Counted from the first letter of the stretch, positions 34,595 through 43,515 are shown. The stretch is DNA of 64,000 nucleotides from Sphingomonas crocodyli (GCF_004005865.1 NZ_SACN01000001.1:1984001-2048000); one strand, 5' to 3'. Notes: generated by a model from the sequence alone, not told the origin. Made by a program: numbers and translations.

Positions 34595-35149
34595 TTGCCT
34601 GACATCGATACCGCCCCGTCGCTTCGCGATCTGCTGCGCAGCGCCACGCGCATCGCGCATGACCGTGTCGATGCCCTGTTCGGAAGCTGCGATCTGGCGA
34701 CCCCCGAAGGCTATACCCGTTTCCTGACGGCGCAGGCGGCGGCGTGGGAAACGCTGGCGCCCGTTCTCGATGCGCCGTCGCAGGCGCGGCTCGCCGGGGT
34801 GCGCGCCGATCTCGATAGACTGGGCGTGCCACGGCCGGCGAAGGTGGAGGGTGTCGAGACGCCCGACGCCGGGTCGCTGGGCATGCGCTACGTCCTCGAA
34901 GGATCGCGGCTCGGATCGACCGTATTGCTGCGCGATCTGGCGGAGCGTGCGCCCGATCTGATCGAAAGTGCGGGGGCCTATTTTACGGCATCGAGCGATC
35001 TGAGTTCGTGGAAGGCACTGTCCACTATTCTACAGTCGCACCCGCGTAACGATGCTAGCGACACGACTGTCCTCGCCGACGCCACGGCGACGTTTGACCT
35101 GTTCGAGCGTGCCTTCCATGCGACGGCGCGCTCCGTGGCGCACGATTGA
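34595..35149 (+). CDS. bphO: Biliverdin-producing heme oxygenase
   Basis: This enzyme opens heme to biliverdin IX-alpha, the chromophore of the bacteriophytochrome encoded 11 bases downstream. It has 184 residues, all-helical. The proximal heme ligand is probably His22 in TRIAHDRVDALFG; the distal helix glycine stretch reads GMRYVLEGSRLGSTVLL, as in BphO/HmuO relatives. The start is a TTG at 34595, with AAGGA 5 bases before it; no ATG fits as well. The order bphO-bphP is common and gives a self-sufficient photoreceptor. Confidence 0.88.
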   Translation: MPDIDTAPSLRDLLRSATRIAHDRVDALFGSCDLATPEGYTRFLTAQAAAWETLAPVLDAPSQARLAGVRADLDRLGVPRPAKVEGVETPDAGSLGMRYVLEGSRLGSTVLLRDLAERAPDLIESAGAYFTASSDLSSWKALSTILQSHPRNDASDTTVLADATATFDLFERAFHATARSVAHD

Positions 35150-35160
35150 GGTAAGTTCTC

Positions 35161-37710
35161 TTGAGTGATTTCGAGCAGCAGCCAGACCTGACGGTCTGCG
35201 ATCGTGAACCCATCCACCTTCTCGGTCTTGTCCAGAGCTTCGGTTTCCTGATCGCGGTCAGCGCCGACTGGCTGGTCAGCCGCTATTCGGCCAATCTGGC
35301 AGACCATATCGGCGCGCCGGGCGAAGATCCGGTTGGCAAGCCGCTCGACCAGCTGTTTTCCGAACAGGCCGTCCACGATATCCGCAACCGCATCGCCTAT
35401 CTGCAGGGCGAGGACAGCGTCGAACGCCTGCTGCGTATCAAGCTGCGCGACGACCTGCCCGAATATGACATCGCGCTGCACTTCATGCGCAGCCTGATCG
35501 TTATCGAAGGCGAGCCGAGCGGCCCGGCGGGGCATGAGGATATCGGCATCACCGTCCGATCGATGCTGATGCGCCAGTCGAGCTCCAGCTCGATGCAGAA
35601 CTTCTTCCTCAGCGGCGTGCGGCAGATCCGCGCGATCACCGGCTATGATCGCGTGATGCTCTATCGCTTCGATCAGGATGAGGCGGGCGAGGTGGTCGCC
35701 GAAGCGGTCGCGCCGCGCCGCGAATCCTTCCTGGGTCTCCATTATCCGGCGACCGACATTCCGCGGCAGGCACGCGCGCTCTATCGTCGCAACTTCCTGC
35801 GCCTGATCGCCGATATCGACGATCGCGGCGCGCCGGTGCTGCCCGAACTCGATCTGCAGGGGCAGCCGCTCGATCTGTCGATGTCGGTGCTGCGCTCGGT
35901 CTCGCCGGTCCATGTCGAATATCTGCGCAACATGGGCGTGCGCGCCTCGCTGTCGATCTCGATCATGGCCGAGGGCAAATTGTGGGGGCTGATCGCCTGC
36001 CACCATTATTCCACGCTGCGCCCGACGCTGGAGCAGCGGACGGCCGCCGAACTGTTCGGGCGCATGTTCTCGATGATGCTGGAATCGCGCGAGCGGGCCG
36101 AAGCGTCGGAATATGAACAAAGGTCGCGTGCGATCACCGATCGGCTGATGGCGGTTCTGGCGCAGGACGCCGATCTGCTGAGCAATCCGGAATGGATCGC
36201 CGATACGATCTCCTCCGCCATTCCGAACGACGGAGTCGGCGTCTATCTCGACGGGCGGATCGCGCTGTCGGGCATGGCGCCGGACGAGGGGCAGTTCCGT
36301 ACCCTGATCCGCGATCTCGGGCGCGGGGCGGCCTCCGCGATCGTCGCCAGCGACAATCTGTCGAAGCTGCATCCGCCGGCCGCCGATTATTCGGAGCGCG
36401 CGGCGGGGATGATCGCGATCCCGATCTCGCGAAGCCCCCGCGATTATGTCGTCCTGTTCCGTGGCGAAAAGATCAAGACGGTGCGCTGGGCGGGCGATCC
36501 GCAAAAGGCACTGGAGGAGGATGCCGAGGGCATTCGCCTGTCGCCGCGCAAGAGCTTCGAGGCGTGGCGCCAGCTGGTCCAGGGCGTCAGCGAACCCTTC
36601 ACCGCGCCCGAACGGCGCGTGGCGGAGGCGGTGCGCACCTCGCTGCTCGAGGTGATCCTGCTGCTGTCCGAAGGCCGCCAGACCGATCAGGTGCGGGCGC
36701 GCGAACGGCAGGAATTGCTGATCGCCGAGCTCAACCACCGCGTTCGCAACATCCTCAGCCTCGTGCGTAGCCTCATTTCGCGCACGCAGGGGGCGACCGA
36801 CACCTATGAGGATTTCGTCACCACGCTCGAAGGGCGGGTGCAGGCGATCGCGCGCGCGCATGATCAGCTGACGACCAAGCAATGGGGCGCGGTGGAGATC
36901 GAGCCACTCGTTCGCGCGGAGGCTGCGGCCTATGTTGGCGGCAAGGAAGATCGCATCCGGATTTCGGGGCCGGAAGTCTCGCTCGATCCGGTGGCGTTCA
37001 ACACCTTCGCGCTCGTCCTCCACGAACTGATCACCAACGCCGCCAAATATGGCGCGCTGGGCGATCATGGCACGGTCGAGCTGCGCTGGGGCGTCGATGT
37101 CGAGGGCGATCTGCTCGTCATGTGGCGCGAAAGCGGTGGGCCGCCGGTGCAGGCGCCGATGCGCAAGGGCTTCGGAACGACGATCATCGAACGGTCGATC
37201 GAATATGATCTGGGTGGCCGTTCGCGCGTCGACTACAAGCTTACCGGGTTCGAGGCCGAGTTCATGATCCCGTCGCGCTATGTGACGGTTGGGACGGGGA
37301 CGCTCAACGCGCTCAAGGCGACCGATGTCGGCAAGGCCGTCACGAAGGTCGATGATTTCCCCAAGACGGTGCTGCTGGTCGAAGACAGCATGCTGATCGC
37401 GCTTGATATCGAAGATACGCTGCGCCGTCTGGGCGCCGAAACCGTCGTCAGCGCGGGTTCGGTGCGTCTGGCGCGCGAGGCGATTGCCGACGGCGTGCCC
37501 GATTTCGCGGTTCTCGACATCAATCTGGGCGCGGAGACCAGCATTCCCGTCGCGGAAGAACTGGCCGAACTGGGCGTGCCCTTCGTGTTCGCCAGCGGTT
37601 ATGGCGAACAGAGCCAGCTTGGCGATCGCTTCGGCAATGTGCCGGTCGTGGCGAAGCCCTATGGCCCCGCCGAGGTCGCGGCGGCGCTGGCGACCTTGCG
37701 GGCGCGGTAG
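35161..37710 (+). CDS. bphP: Bacteriophytochrome HWE histidine kinase with C-terminal receiver
   Basis: A red/far-red photoreceptor of 849 residues. Order: PAS domain with chromophore-binding Cys13 (LTVCDREPIHLLGLVQSFGFL); GAF with PATDIPRQARALY and VHVEYLRNMGVRASLS (the His that contacts biliverdin); PHY with tongue SPRKSFEAW; HWE/HisKA_2 kinase with phospho-acceptor H526 in ELNHRVRN and HELITNAAKYGAL in the ATP lid region; and a receiver with D786 (FAVLDINLG). The start is TTG at 35161 with GAGGTAAG upstream. The in-built receiver makes it a hybrid kinase. HWE kinases often feed the PhyR stress pathway in alphaproteobacteria, and a phyR-like gene lies just 0.3 kb beyond its end. Confidence 0.92.
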   Translation: MSDFEQQPDLTVCDREPIHLLGLVQSFGFLIAVSADWLVSRYSANLADHIGAPGEDPVGKPLDQLFSEQAVHDIRNRIAYLQGEDSVERLLRIKLRDDLPEYDIALHFMRSLIVIEGEPSGPAGHEDIGITVRSMLMRQSSSSSMQNFFLSGVRQIRAITGYDRVMLYRFDQDEAGEVVAEAVAPRRESFLGLHYPATDIPRQARALYRRNFLRLIADIDDRGAPVLPELDLQGQPLDLSMSVLRSVSPVHVEYLRNMGVRASLSISIMAEGKLWGLIACHHYSTLRPTLEQRTAAELFGRMFSMMLESRERAEASEYEQRSRAITDRLMAVLAQDADLLSNPEWIADTISSAIPNDGVGVYLDGRIALSGMAPDEGQFRTLIRDLGRGAASAIVASDNLSKLHPPAADYSERAAGMIAIPISRSPRDYVVLFRGEKIKTVRWAGDPQKALEEDAEGIRLSPRKSFEAWRQLVQGVSEPFTAPERRVAEAVRTSLLEVILLLSEGRQTDQVRARERQELLIAELNHRVRNILSLVRSLISRTQGATDTYEDFVTTLEGRVQAIARAHDQLTTKQWGAVEIEPLVRAEAAAYVGGKEDRIRISGPEVSLDPVAFNTFALVLHELITNAAKYGALGDHGTVELRWGVDVEGDLLVMWRESGGPPVQAPMRKGFGTTIIERSIEYDLGGRSRVDYKLTGFEAEFMIPSRYVTVGTGTLNALKATDVGKAVTKVDDFPKTVLLVEDSMLIALDIEDTLRRLGAETVVSAGSVRLAREAIADGVPDFAVLDINLGAETSIPVAEELAELGVPFVFASGYGEQSQLGDRFGNVPVVAKPYGPAEVAAALATLRAR

Positions 37711-37718
37711 GCAAAGAA

Positions 37719-37745
37719 AAGGGCCGCCCCGACGGGACGGCCCTT
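37719..37745. terminator. Bidirectional terminator between bphP and csbD-like gene
   Basis: AAGGGCCGCCCC and GGACGGCCCTT pair around a GACG loop. On the minus strand it is followed by TTTTCTTT, a good U-tract for the csbD-like message; on the plus strand it lies 9 bases past the bphP stop. Confidence 0.75.
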
Positions 37746-37766
37746 CCTGTCCAACCGATCGGGCGA

Positions 37767-37946
37767 TCAGACGCGGTTGATCGCGCCCTTAACTTCGCCC
37801 TTGGCCTTCTGCAGGTCGCCCTTGGCTTCCTGCGCATCGCCTTCGGCGCGGATGTCGGGGCGGTCCATCGCGTCGCCGATCGCGCGCTTGGCCTTGCCGA
37901 TGGCTTCGTTCGTGTGGCCCTTGGCTTTGTCCATCATCTCGCCCAT
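37767..37946 (-). CDS. CsbD-like stress protein
   Basis: A 59-residue highly charged protein, rich in Lys, Ala, Gly and Asp, with repeated KAKG/AIGKAKRAIGDAM and EAKGDLQKAKGEVKGAI units. That pattern defines the CsbD family, small soluble general-stress proteins. It begins MGEMMDKAKGHTNEAIG. A possible EcfG-type promoter (GCAAC-N16-CGTT) lies 57 bases upstream, and phyR is the next gene upstream on the same strand. It is too short to have a known active site; the role is protective and undefined. Confidence 0.85.
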   Translation of the reverse strand: MGEMMDKAKGHTNEAIGKAKRAIGDAMDRPDIRAEGDAQEAKGDLQKAKGEVKGAINRV

Positions 37947-38002
37947 GCTCTATCTCCGTATCTGCGAAAGCCTGTAAGCTTTCTTGTAGAACTCATTGAT
38001 AG

Positions 38003-38027
38003 AACGCCCGAAACTGCAATCGGTTGC
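38003..38027 (-). promoter_or_regulatory. EcfG-like promoter of csbD-like gene
   Basis: Minus strand GCAAC, 16-base spacer, CGTT; one mismatch in the -35. The same variant with the same spacer and with C after GCAAC and CT after CGTT stands before phyR. Confidence 0.45.
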
Positions 38028-38028
38028 A

Positions 38029-38817
38029 TTAGGCCGGCACGGTCGCGTCGTCGAAGAACAAAGCCTGCGCGATGGCGGCTTTCACCGTCGAACGCTGGAA
38101 CGGCTTGGTGATCAGGAAGGCGGGTTCGGGCCGGTCGCCGGTCAGCAGCCGCTCCGGAAACGCCGTGATGAAAATGGTAGGGACGCGGAAGTCGGTCAGG
38201 ATGTCCTTCACCGCCTCGATCCCGCAACTGTCGTCGGCCAGTTGAACATCGGCGAGCACCAAAGTCGGCCGGTGGGCGCGCGCGGCGGCGACCGCCTCGC
38301 TATGCGTCGTCGCGATGGCGCAGACGTCATGGCCCAGGTCGCTGACCATCTGTTCGATGTCCATCGCGATGATCGGTTCATCCTCGATGATCAGCACGCG
38401 CGCATGGGTCTGCCGCTCGATTTCGGCCACCGCGTCGGCGACGAGGGTTTCGACCTCGGCGCGGTCGGTATCCATCAGATAGGCGGCGTCTTCCGACGTG
38501 AAGCCTTCCATCTCGGTCAGCAGCAGCGCCTGGCGCGGGCGCGGGGTGATCCGCGCGAGCCGGCGGTGCGCGATGGCCTCGTCGCCCTCGGCCTCGCCCG
38601 CCATCGCATCGGCGCCCTGATCCTCCCAGATGTCGAGGAAAGCGGCATAGAGGCCGAGGCGCGGATCGACATCGGTCGGGAACGACGCCTGATCGGCGAC
38701 GATCGCCGCCAGCGTCTGCTTCACCAGCCGATCGCCGATCGTCTGGCTGCCGCTCAGCGCGCGCGCATAGCGGCGCAGGAAGGGGAGGTGGTAGGCGAGA
38801 TCCTGGCCAAGAGACAC
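38029..38817 (-). CDS. phyR: PhyR-type general stress response regulator
   Basis: PhyR releases the sigma factor EcfG: when phosphorylated, its sigma-like domain binds the anti-sigma factor NepR. The protein is 262 residues from GTG at 38817, within the normal 260-267 range. The N-terminal half is the ECF sigma-like domain (SLGQDLAYHLPFLRRYARALSGSQTIGD, then PRPRQALLLTEMEGFTSEDAAYLM as a sigma4-like segment); the C-terminal half is a receiver (VLIIEDEPIIAMDIEQM, phosphorylation Asp in LVLADVQLADD, ITKPF Lys). AGGAG lies 9 bases before the GTG. The usual neighbours nepR and ecfG are not adjacent; a Crp/Fnr gene precedes it. Confidence 0.9.
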   Translation of the reverse strand: MSLGQDLAYHLPFLRRYARALSGSQTIGDRLVKQTLAAIVADQASFPTDVDPRLGLYAAFLDIWEDQGADAMAGEAEGDEAIAHRRLARITPRPRQALLLTEMEGFTSEDAAYLMDTDRAEVETLVADAVAEIERQTHARVLIIEDEPIIAMDIEQMVSDLGHDVCAIATTHSEAVAAARAHRPTLVLADVQLADDSCGIEAVKDILTDFRVPTIFITAFPERLLTGDRPEPAFLITKPFQRSTVKAAIAQALFFDDATVPA

Positions 38818-38849
38818 GCGGGCAAAGCTCCTGCAACAATCGTGGTGAG

Positions 38850-38874
38850 AACGCGGGCTGGCGGGCTTGGTTGC
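38850..38874 (-). promoter_or_regulatory. EcfG-like promoter of phyR
   Basis: Minus strand GCAAC, 16-base spacer, CGTT, 33 bases before the GTG start of phyR. The -35 lies in the last codons of the upstream Crp/Fnr gene. Confidence 0.5.
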
Positions 38875-38876
38875 GA

Positions 38877-39620
38877 CTATTTCGCCACCGCGCATTGATC
38901 GGGCGGATAGACGCCGGCGAGCACCGCTTCGAAATGGTGGCGGATCCGATCGTTGCAGTCGCAGGAAGCCGCGCGCAGCCGCTCCGGATCGGCGATCAGG
39001 ATCCGGCGGCGACGCGAACCCAATATGCCCTTGGCATTCAGCTGCCGCAGTGAGCGGTTGATGAAGCTGCGCCCGACACCCAGCATCTCGCCCAGCTGTT
39101 CCTGCGTGATCGTGATCTCGTCCGATCCGATCCGGTCGCGCGTGGCGAGCAGCCAGCGGCCGAGCCGCTGCACGATCGTGTGCGACGCGTTGCACGCGGC
39201 CGATTGGAACAACTGCGCCACCAGGCAGTCCGAATAGCGCGCGAGCCAGTCGGTCAGCGTCGCCGATTGCAGCCGCGCGGTGTTGAGCGCGTTGATGTGG
39301 ATGCGCAGGAATTGCCCGCCGAACTGGACATGGGCGCGCGCATAAGCCGGGATGCGACCGTGCGAGATGATCCCGCCGATCGCGCCTTCATTGCCCACCA
39401 GCGCGCTGTCGACCATGTGGTTATGATCGGCCGCGACCACATAGGACGCGGCGGCGGACCCCAAAGGGAACCACGCCTGCGTCACATCGGCGCCGGCTTC
39501 CTGCAGCAGGCGGCCTGCGGGATGATCCTGCAGCGTGAAGGACGGCAGGAGCAAATCGAGGTCGTGCGGCTTCAGCGCCGCCAGCAATCTGTTTCGTTTG
39601 GCCGTATCGATATCGATCAT
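38877..39620 (-). CDS. Crp/Fnr family transcription regulator
   Basis: A 247-residue regulator. The N-terminal two thirds are a cyclic-nucleotide-binding-type beta roll (LLPSFTLQDHPAGRLLQEAGADVTQAWFPLGSAAASYVV), a long dimer helix around residues 120-140, and a C-terminal winged helix with DEITITQEQLGEMLGVGRSFINRSLRQLNAKGIL. The N-terminus lacks the Cys cluster of oxygen-sensing Fnr, and the phosphate-binding signature of CRP is not clear, so the ligand is unknown. GGAG lies 8 bases before the ATG at 39620. It shares its direction with phyR, whose own promoter overlaps its 3' end. Confidence 0.86.
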   Translation of the reverse strand: MIDIDTAKRNRLLAALKPHDLDLLLPSFTLQDHPAGRLLQEAGADVTQAWFPLGSAAASYVVAADHNHMVDSALVGNEGAIGGIISHGRIPAYARAHVQFGGQFLRIHINALNTARLQSATLTDWLARYSDCLVAQLFQSAACNASHTIVQRLGRWLLATRDRIGSDEITITQEQLGEMLGVGRSFINRSLRQLNAKGILGSRRRRILIADPERLRAASCDCNDRIRHHFEAVLAGVYPPDQCAVAK

Positions 39621-39709
39621 GGGCAACTCCAAAAAAGATGGAGAGCCGAACGCTCGTTTCGGAGAAGTGTTCACGAAAACACACAGTCGAAAAATAAAGT
39701 TTGATATCC

Positions 39710-39734
39710 GGAACGAAACACTAGCGTATCGGTT
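39710..39734 (+). promoter_or_regulatory. EcfG-like promoter of the 39.8 kb operon
   Basis: GGAAC at 39710-39714, 16-base spacer, GGTT at 39731-39734 (consensus CGTT, one mismatch). It lies 36 bases before the ATG at 39771. Confidence 0.45.
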
Positions 39735-39770
39735 TAAGCGGCTTCACGCGCGGATGGTTCCCACGGCCGC

Positions 39771-40196
39771 ATGCATCCCAATATTCGCCGCATCGTCTTC
39801 GCGATCATCTTGATCGTCTGGCTGGTTTCACTGGCGCAGCCCGTCGCGGTCACGCAGCGGGGCACGCCTTATGATGGCTTCGCGATCGGGTTCATCGGGC
39901 CGCTGGGCATGCTGATCGGCCATTTCGGATGGTGGGCGAACCTGTGGCTGCCGGTCGCCGTGATTCGGGGCTGGCGCGGATCGGCGCAGCGGACGAAGCG
40001 GCCGGCGATCGACCTGACGATCGGCATCGTCCTGCTGCTATTGACGATCAACAGTCTGTTCTGGAAGGATATTCTAACCGATGCCGGGTCCGATCCGATC
40101 GTCCGATACGGGATCGGCTATCATCTTTGGCTTGCCGCCGTCGCAGGGGCCGGTATCGCGACCCTATATGAGAGGATAAGGCGCAAAGCCCCATGA
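39771..40196 (+). CDS. Four-helix membrane protein of unknown function
   Basis: A 141-residue protein with four hydrophobic segments: FAIILIVWLVSLAQPVAV, FIGPLGMLIGHFGWWANLWLPVAVI, IDLTIGIVLLLLTINSLFW and YHLWLAAVAGAGIATLY. No domain recognised. Its stop overlaps the ATG of the acyl-CoA dehydrogenase gene by 4 bases (ATGA), so it heads the valine-catabolism operon or is at least transcribed into it. A near-consensus EcfG promoter lies just upstream. Confidence 0.75.
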   Translation: MHPNIRRIVFAIILIVWLVSLAQPVAVTQRGTPYDGFAIGFIGPLGMLIGHFGWWANLWLPVAVIRGWRGSAQRTKRPAIDLTIGIVLLLLTINSLFWKDILTDAGSDPIVRYGIGYHLWLAAVAGAGIATLYERIRRKAP

Positions 40197-41338
40197 CCGA
40201 CCAGTTCGACCTGACCGAAGACCAGCGCGCGATCCAGGAGATGGCGCGCCGTTTCACCGCCGATGCAATCACCCCCTTCGCTGCCGAATGGGACGAAAAG
40301 CATCATTTCCCCCGCGATGTCGTAAAGGCTGCGGCCGAACTCGGCTTTGCCTCGATCTACGTGTCCGAAGACAGCGGGGGCATCGGCCTCGGCCGGCTCG
40401 ATGCGGCGTTGATCATGGAGGCGATGGCCTATGGCTGCCCGTCGACCAGCGCGTTCATTTCGATCCACAACATGGCGTCTTGGATGATCGATCGCTTCGG
40501 CACGCCCGAGCTCAAGGCGAAATATCTGCCGAACATGGTGACGGGCGACGTGCTCGCTTCCTACTGCCTGACCGAGCCGGGATCGGGCTCCGACGCCGCC
40601 GCGCTCAAGACGAAGGCGGTGCGGGATGGCGACGACTATCTCGTCACCGGATCGAAGGCGTTCATTTCCGGCGGCGGATCGAACGAGCTGTACGTCACGA
40701 TGGTCCGCACCGGCGATGCGGGGCCGAACGGCATCTCCTGCCTCGTCATCGAAAAGGACATGCCCGGCGTCAGCTTCGGCGCGAACGAGCGCAAGCTGGG
40801 CTGGCGATCGCAGCCGACCGCGCAGGTCAATTTCGACAATGTCCGCGTCCCCGCATCCAACCGCGTCGGCGCGGAGGGGGAGGGGTTCCGCATCGCGATG
40901 TCGGGGCTTGATGGCGGCCGGCTCAACATCGGCGCCTGCTCGCTGGGCGGCGCGCAACGCTGCCTCGACGAGGCGATCGCCTACACCAAGCAGCGCCAGC
41001 AATTCGGCAAGGCCATCGCCGATTTCCAGAACACACAGTTCACGCTGGCCGACATGGCGACCGAACTCGAGGCGGCGCGCGCCTTGCTCTATTCCGCCGC
41101 TGCCAAGGTGACGGCGGGTGCGCCCGACAAGACCCGCTTCGCCGCGATGGCCAAGCGTTTCGCCACCGACACCGGCTCCTCGGTCGTCGATCGCGCGCTG
41201 CAGCTGCACGGCGGCTATGGCTATTTGCAGGACTATCCGATCGAGCGCTTCTGGCGCGATCTGCGCGTCCATCGCATCCTCGAAGGCACCAACGAGATCA
41301 TGCGCGTGATCACCGCGCGCGAACTGCTCCGCCAATAG
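40193..41338 (+). CDS. Acyl-CoA dehydrogenase, probably isobutyryl-CoA dehydrogenase
   Basis: This FAD enzyme oxidises an acyl-CoA to its enoyl-CoA. It has 381 residues, with [20 protein letters not shown] binding flavin and substrate, and the C-terminal [12 protein letters not shown], which carries the conserved acyl-CoA dehydrogenase ending. The next two genes are an enoyl-CoA hydratase and 3-hydroxyisobutyrate dehydrogenase, so the natural substrate is most likely isobutyryl-CoA from valine. It starts with an ATGA overlap with the membrane protein gene. Confidence 0.9.
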   Translation: MTDQFDLTEDQRAIQEMARRFTADAITPFAAEWDEKHHFPRDVVKAAAELGFASIYVSEDSGGIGLGRLDAALIMEAMAYGCPSTSAFISIHNMASWMIDRFGTPELKAKYLPNMVTGDVLASYCLTEPGSGSDAAALKTKAVRDGDDYLVTGSKAFISGGGSNELYVTMVRTGDAGPNGISCLVIEKDMPGVSFGANERKLGWRSQPTAQVNFDNVRVPASNRVGAEGEGFRIAMSGLDGGRLNIGACSLGGAQRCLDEAIAYTKQRQQFGKAIADFQNTQFTLADMATELEAARALLYSAAAKVTAGAPDKTRFAAMAKRFATDTGSSVVDRALQLHGGYGYLQDYPIERFWRDLRVHRILEGTNEIMRVITARELLRQ

Positions 41339-41349
41339 AAGGGCCAGAC

Positions 41350-42126
41350 ATGAGCTACGAAACCATCCTCGTCGAACAGCGCGACGCCGTCACCCTGATC
41401 ACGCTCAACCGGCCGCAGGCGCTGAACGCGCTTAACACGCAGGTTCTTGCCGATCTGACGCAAGCCTTCCGTGCCTATGACGCCGACCCGAGCCAGCGTT
41501 GCGCGGTCCTGACCGGCAGCGAGAAGGCGTTCGCCGCAGGCGCGGACATCAAGCAGATGGTCGAAAAGGACGCGGCCGACTTCTTCCTCGAGGATTTCTT
41601 CTCGGGTTGGCAGACGGGCGTGGTCGCAACGCGCAAGCCGTGGATCGCGGCGGTCGCGGGCTTCGCGCTGGGCGGCGGTTGCGAACTCGCGATGATGGCC
41701 GATTTCATCATCGCCGCCGACACCGCCAAGTTCGGCCAGCCCGAAATCAAGCTGGGCGTCGCCCCCGGCATGGGCGGATCGCAGCGTCTGACCCGCGCGG
41801 TCGGCAAGGCGGTGGCGATGGAAATGTGCCTGACCGGCCGGATGATGGACGCGACCGAAGCGAAGCAGGGCGGCCTTGTCGCCCGCGTCGTGCCCGCCGC
41901 CGATCTGCTGGAGGATGCGCTCAAGACCGCCGCGACGATCGCATCGATGCCGCCGATGGCCGCGATGATCAACAAGGAGATGGTCAATCTCGCCTTCGAA
42001 ACCCCGCTCAATCAGGCGCTGACCACCGAACGCCGCCTGTTCCAGATCCTGACCGCGACCGAGGACAAGGTCGAAGGCATGACCGCCTTCGTCGAAAAGC
42101 GTCCCGGCGTCTGGAAGGGGCGCTGA
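41350..42126 (+). CDS. Enoyl-CoA hydratase (crotonase family), valine pathway
   Basis: A 258-residue crotonase that adds water to an enoyl-CoA, here probably methacrylyl-CoA. Features: the [11 protein letters not shown] start, oxyanion-hole segments [11 protein letters not shown] and [17 protein letters not shown], and the catalytic region [25 protein letters not shown], with the Glu in PEI. It lies 11 bases after the dehydrogenase gene and 2 bases before mmsB. A dedicated 3-hydroxyisobutyryl-CoA hydrolase, needed between this step and the next, is not seen in the window. Confidence 0.9.
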   Translation: MSYETILVEQRDAVTLITLNRPQALNALNTQVLADLTQAFRAYDADPSQRCAVLTGSEKAFAAGADIKQMVEKDAADFFLEDFFSGWQTGVVATRKPWIAAVAGFALGGGCELAMMADFIIAADTAKFGQPEIKLGVAPGMGGSQRLTRAVGKAVAMEMCLTGRMMDATEAKQGGLVARVVPAADLLEDALKTAATIASMPPMAAMINKEMVNLAFETPLNQALTTERRLFQILTATEDKVEGMTAFVEKRPGVWKGR

Positions 42127-42128
42127 TC

Positions 42129-43019
42129 ATGGCGACGATCGGCTTCATCGGTCTCGGCAATATGGGGGGCGGCATGGCCGCGAACCTTGCCAAGGCCGGG
42201 CATGACGTGCGCGCCTTCGATCTGTCGGCCGAGGCGCTCGATCGCACCAAGGCCGCCGGGTGCCTGCCCGTCGGTTCGGCCGCCGAGGCTGCAAAGGAAG
42301 CCGAGTTCGTCGTGACGATGCTGCCCGCGGGCAAGCATGTGCAGTCGGTCTATGAAGGCGAATTGTTCGATGCGGTGCCGGCCTCCGCGCTGCTGATCGA
42401 TTGTTCGACGATCGACGTCGCGACCGCCAAGGCCGTGGGCGCATCGGCGGGCGCAAAGGGGCTGGCGATGGTCGACGCCCCCGTCTCGGGCGGGATCGCG
42501 GCGGCCAATGGCGGCACACTGACCTTCATGGTCGGTGGCGCGACCGAGCATTTCGCACGCGCCGAACCGATCCTTGCTTTGATGGGCAAGGCGGTGATCC
42601 ACGCCGGCGGCCTCGGCTCCGGACAGGCGGCCAAGATCGCGAACAACATGCTGCTGGGCGCGACGATGATCGCGACGTGCGAGGCGTTCACGCTCGCGGC
42701 CAAGCTCGGCCTCGATCTCCAGACCTTTTACGACATCTCATCGCAGGCGAGCGGGCAGAGCTGGTCGATGACCAGCTATTGTCCGGTTCCCGGCGTCGGC
42801 CCGGAAACGCCCGCCGATCGCGGCTATGAAGGCGGCTTCGCCTCCGCTTTGATGCTCAAGGATCTGAAGCTCGCCATCGGCGCGGCGCAGGATGCCGGCG
42901 CTTCGGTGCCGATGGGCGCGAATGCCGAGGCGCTCTATCAGGCCTTCGCCAATCTCGGCGGCGCATCGAAGGACTTTTCGGCGATCATCAAGCTGCTCGA
43001 CGGCAGCTGGAGCGCCTGA
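42129..43019 (+). CDS. mmsB: 3-hydroxyisobutyrate dehydrogenase
   Basis: An NAD-dependent oxidoreductase making methylmalonate semialdehyde from 3-hydroxyisobutyrate. It has 296 residues. The N-terminal Rossmann motif GFIGLGNMGGGMAANLAKAGH, substrate-binding MVDAPVSGGIAAANGGTLTFMVGG, and GSGQAAKIANNMLLGATM with the catalytic Lys are all present, followed by GFASALMLKDLKLAIGAAQDAG. It ends the operon, 9 bases before a family B palindrome that separates it from the convergent small gene. Confidence 0.93.
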   Translation: MATIGFIGLGNMGGGMAANLAKAGHDVRAFDLSAEALDRTKAAGCLPVGSAAEAAKEAEFVVTMLPAGKHVQSVYEGELFDAVPASALLIDCSTIDVATAKAVGASAGAKGLAMVDAPVSGGIAAANGGTLTFMVGGATEHFARAEPILALMGKAVIHAGGLGSGQAAKIANNMLLGATMIATCEAFTLAAKLGLDLQTFYDISSQASGQSWSMTSYCPVPGVGPETPADRGYEGGFASALMLKDLKLAIGAAQDAGASVPMGANAEALYQAFANLGGASKDFSAIIKLLDGSWSA

Positions 43020-43028
43020 ACCTCCCCA

Positions 43029-43141
43029 CTCGTCATTGCGAGAAGCCGAAGGCGACGAAGCAATCCAGGCCCGCACGAGAGTGGGGTCGCGAGCCTCTCC
43101 CATGCGGGCCTGGATTGCTTCGCTACGCTCGCAATGACGAG
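43029..43141. repeat. Dispersed palindrome, family B (copy 4)
   Basis: Begins CTCGTCATTGCGAGAAGCC and ends GCTCGCAATGACGAG. It has the same orientation and layout as copy 1, and shares most of the inner loop too (GGTCGCGAGCCTCTC), so these two copies are close relatives. It lies between convergent genes. Confidence 0.88.
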
Positions 43142-43175
43142 GTGGGGAGAGCAGGGCGGCTCCCCATTTGCGGCC

Positions 43176-43403
43176 TCACCGCCCCCGCAGCGTCGCCGTC
43201 ACATGATCGACGGTGGTGCGGAAATGATCGCGCAGCTTGTTGTCCGCCGCGCGCTCGATCGCGGCCTTCAGCACCGGGCTGTCCTTGAATTCCGGCCATG
43301 TCATGCCGACGCCGACGGCGACAAGGCACGTCATCAGCGCGAATTTGATCGGCGTGCGACGACGCGGCTTGTCGATGCTGAGGCGGATGGGGCGATAGTC
43401 CAT
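43176..43403 (-). CDS. Small membrane protein of unknown function
   Basis: A 75-residue protein with a basic N-terminus (DYRPIRLSIDKPRRRTPIK), one hydrophobic helix (FALMTCLVAVGVGMTW, about residues 21-36) and an amphipathic C-terminal region ending in RTTVDHVTATLRGR. It is divergent from trxB with a 112-bp spacer and convergent with mmsB. No family recognised. Codon use is like the neighbours, which supports a real gene. Confidence 0.65.
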   Translation of the reverse strand: MDYRPIRLSIDKPRRRTPIKFALMTCLVAVGVGMTWPEFKDSPVLKAAIERAADNKLRDHFRTTVDHVTATLRGR

Positions 43404-43515
43404 ATAGGCCGCCCTAAAGCGATTATACTAAAGTCGAGTAAAGGCGCGCCGGTTGCCAAGCGCCCCTGCGACTTCCTATCTGCCAGACAAGATTCGCACA
43501 GGAGCATTTGACGAT

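Noticed and set aside
38818..38876. nepR or ecfG between the Crp/Fnr gene and phyR
   Set aside because: The gap is 59 bp and holds only the phyR promoter; neither gene was found elsewhere in the window.
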